The notes beneath the pieces are model-generated. The model did no database searches and was not told where the DNA came from. It saw only the letters and a list, made by a program, of their open reading frames with translations. Below are positions 1-10,800 of a stretch of 64,000 nt of DNA, one piece after another. The position numbers and the translations under genes are program-made. Each line of letters begins with the position of its first letter. Position 1 is the first letter of the stretch. The DNA comes from Pirellulaceae bacterium (GTDB lineage: Bacteria > Planctomycetota > Planctomycetia > Pirellulales > Pirellulaceae), in the NCBI GenBank assembly GCA_029243025.1, contig JAQWSU010000056.1, positions 124,001 through 188,000 on the forward strand, given 5' to 3'.

Positions 1-939
1 CCGCGACACATTCAGCTAATCAAACGCTACGCGGACAGCATCACGTTGCTGTTGGACGGCGATACGGCCGGGCAACGACGCACCAATGAGATTCTCGACT
101 TGTTCGTCACCAGCCAAGTCGACCTCAGAATTGCCACTCTTCCGGCCGGACTTGATCCGTGCGATTTTGTGATCGATCAAGGCGCAGCAGCATTGCAAGC
201 ACTGCTAGACTCCTCTCAAGATGCCTGGGACCACAAGATCACGCTCGAAACAGCGGGGCTGGATCCGATTCGCGACACCCATCGAGCCAACCGGGCCTTG
301 GAATCCTTACTCGCCGTGATGGCAAAAGCTCCAGGTACTCAAGCGGATACCGCACAACGCCTACGAGAACAGCAGCTGTTAAACCGACTCTCGCGACAAT
401 TTCAAATCGAAGAAAGTCAGCTGCGTGATCGCTTACACGATGCTCGCCAGCAACAGCGTCCGCGTTTAAATTCACCTGACAAACCGATGGAAACACCGAT
501 TGCGCGCTCTTACCAACTCCAACCGGTTGAACAAGAGTTATTGGAATTGCTATTACGGCATCCGGAAGCAGTGCCATCAGTGCTAGAAGCAATTCGCGCC
601 GACCAGTTGACTTCAGACATTGCCAAACTCATTTTTACAAGGTTTGAACAGCTTCAAACGGCCAATGTAACTCCAACCTTTGAGCGGTTGCTATTGTCGT
701 TTGACGAGCCAGAGGTAAAAACATTGTTAGTGACTTTGGACGAAGCTGCTGCAAGCAAGAATATATCCGAACCAGCAGACGTAGTGAGTGACCTGATCAA
801 AGTGTTCGAACGGCGTCAACTAGAAGACACATTACGACAAGGGCAAGCTGCTCTTGAATCGTCTAATTTGGATCAAGATCAAGCGATGGATTTGCTCAAG
901 GACATGCTTCGCAAGAGGCAAGAGTTGATCGACAGCTAG
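1..939 (+). CDS. dnaG: DNA primase DnaG, C-terminal half (5' end outside window)
   Basis: The reading frame is open from the first base, so the gene starts upstream of the window. The visible ~312 residues begin inside the Toprim catalytic domain: the metal-binding motif LLLDGDTAG lies at about codons 16-24, followed by the conserved stretch LPAGLDPCDFV. The rest is a helical C-terminal region, from about codon 175 rich in Leu and Glu, that fits the DnaB-helicase-binding domain. DnaG makes RNA primers for DNA replication. It is followed by rpoD on the same strand, 227 bases downstream, an arrangement found in many bacteria (part of the macromolecular synthesis operon). The N-terminal zinc finger cannot be seen here. 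Identification rests on the Toprim motif, the C-terminal length and the rpoD neighbour. Confidence 0.93.
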   Translation, partial: PRHIQLIKRYADSITLLLDGDTAGQRRTNEILDLFVTSQVDLRIATLPAGLDPCDFVIDQGAAALQALLDSSQDAWDHKITLETAGLDPIRDTHRANRALESLLAVMAKAPGTQADTAQRLREQQLLNRLSRQFQIEESQLRDRLHDARQQQRPRLNSPDKPMETPIARSYQLQPVEQELLELLLRHPEAVPSVLEAIRADQLTSDIAKLIFTRFEQLQTANVTPTFERLLLSFDEPEVKTLLVTLDEAAASKNISEPADVVSDLIKVFERRQLEDTLRQGQAALESSNLDQDQAMDLLKDMLRKRQELIDS

Positions 940-1166
940 TTCCAATTCGGAGCAAAGGAAAACAACATTTAGACAAGCCTCGTCGTTTTTCCCTGCGTGG
1001 AGTGAACCTTGGCTTCTCGAAAAAACCCAGTGGTTTGGTGATTCAGCGCTCACGGATGAGTTGCACACCCAAACCAATCGAACGCTCGTCCAGCAGCCCG
1101 CAAGCTGGGGGGCGGAAACCGCGTTCGAATCGTCGATGTCCTTAGAGCGCAAGAAGGCGCAGGAGG

Positions 1167-2840
<1,674 letters not shown>

Positions 2841-2858
2841 GAACTCAGCAATTTCCAC

Positions 2859-2893
2859 AAGCCGTCGGTTGAGGGACTGGCGGCTTCTTTTTT
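2859..2893 (+). terminator. Intrinsic terminator of rpoD
   Basis: An 11-bp stem (2859-2869 with 2876-2886, two G-U pairs) closes a 6-base loop and is followed directly by CTTTTTT. It begins 19 bases after the rpoD stop, so the rpoD transcript very probably ends here. Confidence 0.85.
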
Positions 2894-3126
2894 GCGCTGC
2901 GTATAATGGAGAGGTGAGCAAGAGCCATTTCCGCGACGGTGGCAAAGGCTTTCGGTAAATCGCCTCAAAAAATCGACGCGTCAGGCCGGTAGATCTGTCC
3001 GCAGGCAAGACGTTCGGTGATTCTGGTGGGGCCATCGCCGGCAAAGCCCAATTGTCACTCAGTCCCTTATCGCGATAAAATATCACTTCCCTAGATGGGT
3101 CACACGAGAGAAGGAATTCTTGAGCC

Positions 3127-3846
3127 ATGTCCGTATCGGCAACTGCGCTCCGAGAACTGCATCGGATTCTTCGACAACTTTCGGACCTTCGCTCCCGACT
3201 CGAAGGCGGACCGAGACAGATCCGGATTGGCGAAACAAATGTAGAGCAACTAGAAGCTAGGGTTACTGCAGCAAAAGAGCAGGCTACAAAAACCAGGATG
3301 TCTGCTGACTCAAAGGAGCTACAGCTCAAGGAACGTGAGGGTCGTATCTCAGACATCAGAACGAAGCTCAATAGCTGCAGCAGCAATCGTGAATATCAAG
3401 CGTTTATTGAACAAATTGCCGCTGACGAACAGGCTAACAGCGTTCTCTCGGACGAAATCCTGGAACTGTTCGACAAAGTTACCGAACATCAGAAAAAAGT
3501 CACCGAAGCGGTCGGGGCTCTGGAAAACGGGCAAAATGAACTGAATGCCATTCGCGCCCGGGTCGATACCGAACGGGAAAGTCTCGAGAACGATCTCGCA
3601 CGCCTCTCCAAAGAGCTCGGAACAGCAGAAGACCAGCTGCCAGGCGACCTAAAGCTCGACTACCAACGGATTATCAAAAAACGAGGCGACGAAGGGCTCG
3701 CACCCCTCGATGGCGAATGCTGTGGTGGTTGTTTCACCACCATCACCACCCAAACACTCAATGAATTGATGCTCTCCCAAGCTGTTTTTTGTAAACATTG
3801 TGGCTGCCTCATGTATTTACCCGAGGATCACGCTTCGAGTGCCTAA
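3127..3846 (+). CDS. Coiled-coil protein with C4-type zinc ribbon (DUF164/CT398-like)
   Basis: The 239-residue protein has two parts. Residues ~1-190 form a long heptad-like, charged coiled-coil hairpin. The C-terminal ~45 residues are a zinc ribbon with two cysteine pairs (GECCGGC and VFCKHCGC) separated by about 23 residues. This matches the C4-type zinc-ribbon family typified by chlamydial CT398. These proteins are widespread, cytosolic and poorly characterised; CT398 has been linked to sigma-54 and secretion components. The gene lies between the terminators of rpoD and greA and so may be transcribed alone. A GAAGG sequence about 11 bases upstream supports ATG 3127. The molecular role is not known from the sequence. 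Confidence 0.85.
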   Translation: MSVSATALRELHRILRQLSDLRSRLEGGPRQIRIGETNVEQLEARVTAAKEQATKTRMSADSKELQLKEREGRISDIRTKLNSCSSNREYQAFIEQIAADEQANSVLSDEILELFDKVTEHQKKVTEAVGALENGQNELNAIRARVDTERESLENDLARLSKELGTAEDQLPGDLKLDYQRIIKKRGDEGLAPLDGECCGGCFTTITTQTLNELMLSQAVFCKHCGCLMYLPEDHASSA

Positions 3847-3944
3847 GCCAAAATCAACGATGATCTTTACATCTGCTCGAGCCTGGCACAAAATGAAAAA
3901 CATCGTCGATTAGTTCTGTGATTGGCGAGGAAAAAGATTCCGAA

Positions 3945-3977
3945 GACGGTCTTCGCTTTGAAGACCGTCCTTTTTTT
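3945..3977 (+). terminator. Perfect 10-bp intrinsic terminator just upstream of greA
   Basis: GACGGTCTTC at 3945-3954 pairs perfectly with GAAGACCGTC at 3960-3969 around a 5-base loop and is followed by C and seven T. It ends only 20 bases before the greA start codon and overlaps the likely greA leader. It may simply end the upstream gene, or it may attenuate greA. Confidence 0.9.
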
Positions 3978-3997
3978 CGCAACTGAGGAAACTTGCG

Positions 3998-4477
3998 ATG
4001 TCAGACATCATCCCCATGACCCGTACGGGTTACAACAAAATTAAAGCCGAAGCCGAACGTCTCGAAAATGACGAGATGCCGAAAATCCTCAAGCGGCTGG
4101 CTGAGGCAAGAGCGGAAGGTGATCTCAAGGAGAACGCTGAGTATCACGGCGCACGCGAATCCCAAGGGATGATGCAAGCCAAGATCAATCAGCTCCGTGG
4201 CAAGCTCTCCTGCGCCAGCATAATCGACCCTTCCAAAATGCCGAAAGATGAAGTGGCGTTTGGGGCGACCGTCGTCGTCAAGGATCTCGACTACGACGAT
4301 GAAGAAGAATACACCCTCGTTGGTGCCGGCGAAGAAGATTACGATTCCGGAAAGATTCTTTGCACCAGTCCGGTGGGCCAAGGATTAATCGGTAAAAAGG
4401 TTGGTGAGAAAGCGGAAATCGAAGTCCCCCGCGGAACACTCAAATTTGAAATTCTCTCGATTCGTTACGATTTGTAA
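3998..4477 (+). CDS. greA: Transcription elongation/cleavage factor GreA
   Basis: GreA enters the secondary channel of RNA polymerase and stimulates cleavage of backtracked RNA. The 159-residue length is standard. The N-terminal coiled-coil hairpin (~1-75) carries the conserved tip segment [14 protein letters not shown]. The C-terminal half is the FKBP-like domain (~80-159) with the usual [18 protein letters not shown] stretch. A TGAGGA ribosome-binding site sits 8 bases before ATG 3998. The immediately preceding strong terminator is unusual, because it leaves only 20 bases for a promoter plus leader unless transcription starts upstream and is partly terminated. Confidence 0.97.
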   Translation: MSDIIPMTRTGYNKIKAEAERLENDEMPKILKRLAEARAEGDLKENAEYHGARESQGMMQAKINQLRGKLSCASIIDPSKMPKDEVAFGATVVVKDLDYDDEEEYTLVGAGEEDYDSGKILCTSPVGQGLIGKKVGEKAEIEVPRGTLKFEILSIRYDL

Positions 4478-4521
4478 CTCCCAACCTGTCACATTTTCCG
4501 GCTGCATCATTCTTCCGATCA

Positions 4522-4565
4522 GGAGCCACCGAAAATCCCATGGCTCCAGGTGCTAGTTTTTTTTT
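4522..4565 (+). terminator. Possible greA terminator (weak)
   Basis: GGAGCCA at 4522-4528 pairs with TGGCTCC at 4541-4547 around a 12-base loop. A run of nine T starts at 4557, nine bases beyond the stem, farther than ideal, so the call is tentative. Confidence 0.4.
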
Positions 4566-4688
4566 ACTTTTCACATTCCACATCCCCTCGCCAACATTCT
4601 GACGGACCTCACATTTCAGATCTTGAGCATTGCCATCGGCAAAGCTCGGTCCGACGTACGCTGTTTCCTTGCCATTTCTCCCATTTGA

Positions 4689-4725
4689 GATGAAGATCGA
4701 GTGAGGGCACTCGTTTTCATCTTTT
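4689..4725 (+). terminator. Terminator-like hairpin in the leader of the giant CotH gene
   Basis: An outer stem GATGAA/TTCATC (4689-4694 with 4716-4721) and an inner stem CGAGTG/CACTCG (4698-4703 with 4708-4713) enclose the loop AGGG, and TTTT follows. It lies about 106 bases before the next start codon. It could end greA read-through or attenuate the giant gene. Confidence 0.55.
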
Positions 4726-4831
4726 CTTCAAGGAACAGTTCCGCTGTTTTCACAGTCGTTCTGACCAGGGCCGCTTTCAAATCAAATTTACCTCGAAGCG
4801 ACAAAGCTTCCGTCGTGATAAGGCGAACGTA

Positions 4832-7800
4832 ATGCAGTTAGGCTCCAAATATCGGCGAGGTCGTCGAAACCGATTTAGCTTGGAATCCCTGGAAGCGAGG
4901 CAGCTTTTGGCAGGGGACCTGATGATCTCGGAGTTCATGGCCGACAACAATACAACCCTCGTCGACGAAGATGGTGACTCTTCCGACTGGATCGAAGTCT
5001 ATAACAGTGGCACGGAGGACATCGCGCTGGAAGGCTGGCATCTCACCGATAACCAAACGGAATTGGACAAATGGAGTTTTCCCAACCAGACGTTGGCCGC
5101 TGGGAACTTCCTGCTGGTCCATGCGTCCGGAAAAGATCGCTCGCCCCCCGGCGGGGAACTCCATACGAATTTCAAGCTTAGTCGCAATGGCGAATTTCTG
5201 GCTTTGACCCATGACGACTCGAACGCGTCGCAAGGCTTCGAAATCGCATCTCAATTCACCACCGCCTTTCCCAGTTTGGCAGCTGACATTTCCTACGGAA
5301 TCGGTCAAAGCGTAACCGTCAATTCGCTGGTCGAAAGTGGCAACACCACCCGTTTGTTTTACCCAACAGACGGAAGCCTTGGAAACAGTTGGACAACCAT
5401 TGGTTTTTCTGACGGAAGCTGGACGAGCGGAACAAACGCTGTTGGCTACGAACAATCGGTTCCCGGCTTTACCGTCCATGACGCGCATTCCACGGGACAA
5501 ATCACCAATATCGCCGGCGCTGAAATGGTTCTCGCCGGATCAGGTGTGCAAAGCGAAACCACGACCATTGCCCCGGTTGTCAATTTCCAAGATCCAGGTG
5601 GTGGCGGCGGACTCGGTAATTATGGCGATCCTGATCTATTCCCCAATGATCAAGGCGGAGATGACAATGACTTTGCCCTGCGAGCGACCGGTACCGTCTT
5701 TATTCCGTCTTCCGGGACTTGGACATTTGGCACCAATAGCGATGATGGTGTTCGCGTCTGGATTGACGATAACCTTGTCATCGATGATGACTCACTTCAT
5801 GCTCCGGAAAATCGTTTCGGCCAAACAAATCTGAGTGCCGGGGCCCATACAATCGAGCTCGTATTTTTCGAACGAGGCGGCGGCGCGGAAGTCGAATTAT
5901 TTGCTGCCCAAGGGTCTTATTCCACCTTTAATTCCAACGCGTTCGATCTGATTGGCGATGTGGCAAACGGCGGCCTCGTTGTTGAAACTATTCCGGGTTC
6001 GGATACGGTTTCAACAGGCTTTTCGGGGGTGATCGAGACAGACGTGCTGGCGAGCATGTATGACACAGCCAGCGGTGCCTACGTTCGAATCCCATTTCTC
6101 CCTCAAAACGTTGAGAACCTTGATTCATTATCGCTTCGCATGCGTTACGACGATGGGTTTGTTGCCTATCTGAACGGTGTTGAGGTTGCTCGGCGAAACG
6201 CGCCTGCCAACGTAAGTTACAACTCGACGGCAACATCGGATCGTAGTGACAATGACGCGTTGTTGATCGAGGACATTGATATCTCTGCGCAGTTGAGTCT
6301 ACTAACAGCGAACACCATCAATATCCTGGCGATTCACGCACTCAACGATTCCATCGATAGTGACGAATTCCTTTCGATTAGCGAATTAGCCGAAGTGAGT
6401 GTCAATGAGTCGGCGGAGGTCTACTTCACTGAACCCACACCAGGCAGTTTCAATTCAGCAACTGGTGTCGCTGGTTTCTTAATTGACGAAATCGAATTGA
6501 GTCATTCCCATGGTTTTTATGACGTCCCGTTTCAATTGACGATTGCCGCGGCAACGGCAGGTACCACCATCCGCTATACGGTGGACGGTACAGAACCAAC
6601 CGAAAGTAACGGTACCGTTTACACGGCTCCCATCACCATCAGTGGAACGACAACTTTACGCAGTCGCGCGTTCAAGAACGGGCTCGACCCCTCGAATGTC
6701 GAAACGGCAACCTATCTGTTCGTTGAAGATATTTTATTGCAGTCACAGAGTGGCAATCCGCCGGCCGGCTTCCCCAGTTCCACAAACATCAACGGCCAAA
6801 CACTCGACTACGGAATGGATCCCACAATTGTGAACAGTGGAACCTGGGGGCCTCAACTAGAATCGGCCTTGAAACAGGTTCCATCGATGTCGATTGTGAT
6901 GGACATTGACGATTTGCTTGGTAGCTCGAAGGGAATCTACACACACGCCGGCAACCATGGCAAAGCGTGGGAGCGAGAGATTTCGCTGGAGCTGATCAAT
7001 CCGGATGAATCACAGAATTTTCAGATTAACGCGGGACTCCGAATCCGCGGTGGTTTCAGCCGCAGTGGAGGCAATCCCAAACACGCTTTTCGTTTGTTCT
7101 TTCGCGACGAGTACGGCGAGAACAGGCTAAATTTCCCGCTGTTTGGCGAAGAAGGTGTCGACGACTTCAAGAAATTCGATTTACGCACGACGCAAAACTA
7201 TTCTTGGGCCTTCCAAGGCAGCGGCAGCAATGCGTTCGTCCGCGATGTATTTTCCCGTGACCTGCAGGGTGAAATGGGACACGCCTACACGCGTAGTCGC
7301 TTTTATCACTTGTATATCAACGGCCAGTATTGGGGCCTGTATCAAACCGAAGAGCGACCGGAGGCAAATTTTGCCGAGTCTTATCTGGGCGGTGACGCAG
7401 ATGATTACGATGTCGTCAAATCAACCGGCTCCAGCGGTGGCTATCAGAACGAAGCAACCGATGGTAACACACAAGCCTATCAACGTCTGGCCAACTACTT
7501 CTACCAAGCGGGCGGCTTGAGTGACGCAAAGATGAGCGACTACTGGAAAGCTCAAGGATTGAATTCCGACGGAACTATCAATCCGGCCTACGAACGATTG
7601 CTCGATGTCGAAAATCTCATCGATTACATGATCCTGACCTATTACACCAGCGATGCAGATGGCCCTGGATCAAAATTCACACGCCCGCGAATCAACAACT
7701 ATTTCACCGTTTTCAATCGCGAATCACCCGACGGATTTAAGTTCTTTGAACATGATTCAGAACACTCGCTAGACCGAGGTAATGCAGCCGGCGCAAACTA

Positions 7801-10800
7801 TAACATGGTCACGCCGCTCACAACGGGTGGCTCGGATTTCCGTTACTTCAATCCGCATTGGATGCACGAGCAATTGGCAAACACCAACACCGAATACCGC
7901 CAAGAGTTCGCTGATCGCGTCTATACACATCTCTTCAACGACGGCTTGCTCACACCCGATCAAGCGAAAGGCGTGATCAATTCGCGAGCGGCTGAATTCG
8001 ATCAGGCAATCATTGCCGAGTCAGCCCGCTGGGGCGATGCCAAACGAAGCTCACCCTACACAAAAAACGACTGGCAAAACGCGATCAACAGTGTCAACTC
8101 CTTCATCGATAACCGCTCCTCCGTCTTTCTCGATCAATTACGTAGCCAAGACTGGTACTCCGATGCCACGCCTCCAGGATTTACGGTCAACGGTACTCCG
8201 CAATTAAGTGGCCGAATCGAGAACACTGACGACGTTTCGCTCTTTTCGTCAGGTGCCACAACCTTTGACGATATCCTTCCAGCAGGAACCGTCTGGAAAT
8301 ACCTCGATGACGGTTCCAACCAAGGTACGGCCTGGCGCGCGTCCAACTTCAATGACGCCAACTGGAAGACGGGTAACGCCCAATTAGGTTATGGAGATGG
8401 CGACGAAGCCACCGTCGTAAGCTATGGATCGAATTCACAGAACAAACATCGAACCACTTACTTTCGCCAATCATTTAACGTTACCGATCCCAACAATTAT
8501 CAAACACTGCGACTGGGAATCCAACGTGATGATGGTGCGATTGTCTACCTGAACGGGCAGGAAATCGCACGCAGCAACATGTCTGCCGGCAGCGCAAGTT
8601 ACGACGACTTTGCAGCAGGTGTGGCCGGTGGCGGCGATGAATCCACCTTCTATGAATTCGATGTTGATGTGTCGCAATTAAATAACGGAAACAATGTATT
8701 CGCCGTTGAGATTCATCAAGCGAATGCCTCCAGTAGTGACATCAGTTTCGATCTAAGACTGGAAGGTGGCAGTTTCAATACGGGCAACGGAAACATTTTC
8801 TACACGACCGACGGCTCTGATCCACGACTTCCTGGTGGCGAAATCAACCCCAACGCAATTAATTTCGATGGGCTTGATCTGAACCTCACACAAACGACTG
8901 TCATGAACGCTCGTGTTCGAAACGGTAGCGAGTGGAGCCCGTTGAATGTGGCCAATTTTTTGATCGATACACCCGCCACAGCTGACAATCTCGTAATCAC
9001 CGAAATCAACTACAACCCTCACGCCGCGCTGACTCAATTCGGAGACATTGACGTCGACAATGATCAATTTGAATTCGTGGAATTAGTCAACAAGAGCTCC
9101 GAACGAATCGATTTGACTGATGTCGCCTTTGTACTCGCTGACAACGAGGGAAAAAGTGAAGGCATTGAATTCAAATTCGCTACTCAAACATTAGCTCCCG
9201 GAGAACACATTGTCGTTGCTCGTAATCGGACAGCGTTTGTCTCCCGATACGGAAATTCGGTGCGCATCGCAGATCACGCCGAGATGCCAATTGGCACTGG
9301 CACCTTCGAACAAGCATTGAGCAACTCAGGCGAACTACTGACGCTTGTCGATGCTCAAGGGACCGTCATTCAACAATTTGAATACAACGACGGTGGAAAT
9401 TGGCCAGGCAGGGCCGACGGGAACGGCTCCACCCTCGAAGTGACCAACAACAACATCGATTACAACGTTGGTGGTGACTGGCGATCAAGCAATGAATTCG
9501 GTGGCTCGCCCGGGTTAACCGGGACCGGCCCAATTCGAGATGTGGTCATCAATGAGATTCTAACCCACACCGATCTACCCCAAATCGACATGGTGGAATT
9601 GCACAACACGACTGATGCAACGTTGAATTTGGGCGGGTGGTACATCAGCGACAACAACTCGAACTACTTTGCATACCAACTGAATATCATCAGCGATATT
9701 ATTCCCGCCAACGGTTACTTGATCGTTGACGAAACCCAGCTGGGCTTTGGCTTCAAAGGACAGGAATCGGATGATGCTTGGCTAATTTCTGCAGATCTCA
9801 ACGGAAAACCAATTCGGTTTGCCGACCATGCCGAATTTGGAGCAACCCCAAATGGGGTCGCCCTCGGATTGTGGCCAAATGGGGACAAACGCCTGTTTCC
9901 AATGCAGTCCAACACGCTCGGCGCAGCCAACAGCGGACCCTTGCTGAGCGACATCTATCTCGGAGAAGTTCATTACCATCCAGCCGAGACTGATTCGCCC
10001 AATATCCCACGCGACGAACTCGAGTTTGTCGAGGTAGTGAATAATAGCGGTAGCCCTGCCGACATCAGCCACTGGCGACTCAACAATGCCGTCGACTTCC
10101 AATTCCCTGAAAATTCCGTGCTGGCGAACGGACAAAGAATCACTTTAGTGAGATTTGATCCGCAGGTTGAAACAGCAAAAAGGGATGCCTTCCGTGATAT
10201 CCATGGAATGAATCCTAACGCTGTCCTGATTGGCCCCTACTCCGGCGTACTCGACAATGGCGGAGAACGGCTCGAACTGGAACGGCCTGAAGATCTACAA
10301 CAACTGGGCCTCGGGTTTGTTTTAGTCGATCGAGTCGTTTACGAAGACGATTCCCCCTGGCCCACAGCAGCTGATGGACAAGGAAAATCCTTACATCGTA
10401 ACGCGACAATCTCCTTCGGAGACTTCAACACAAGCTGGGAGGCGGCAACGCCCTCGCCAGGCACGGGAGAAATGACCGTCAACGTCGACCCCGTCGCCGG
10501 GGACGACCAGTATTCTGTCGACGAGGGGGAGTCGCTCGATGTGACGGGTCCGGGAGTGCTCGAAAATGACACGGATCAAGATGGAGACACTCTAAATGTC
10601 ACCTTATTGACCACAACCAGCAACGGCTCCTTAACACTTATGTCGAATGGCTCCTTTACCTACTCACATCACGGTGGAGAGACAACCAGTGATCAGTTTA
10701 CCTATCGAGTATCCGATGGAGCAGGTGGAACCGATACAGGAACAGTCGCGATTGACGTTTTGCCTGTTAATGACCTGCCAGTCACGGATAACGACTCCTT

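Larger units (their letters stand above)
4478..4831 (+). other. Intergenic leader between greA and the giant CotH protein gene
   Basis: No credible gene is seen. The stretch holds two hairpins followed by T runs (listed separately) and, just before the next gene, an AAGGCG sequence that can serve as ribosome-binding site. The long spacing suggests a separate promoter for the giant gene, but no promoter could be picked with confidence. Confidence 0.5.

Noticed and set aside
1119-1131. GTTCGAATC resembling the T-loop of a tRNA
   Set aside because: No matching T-stem, anticodon arm or acceptor stem could be built around it.
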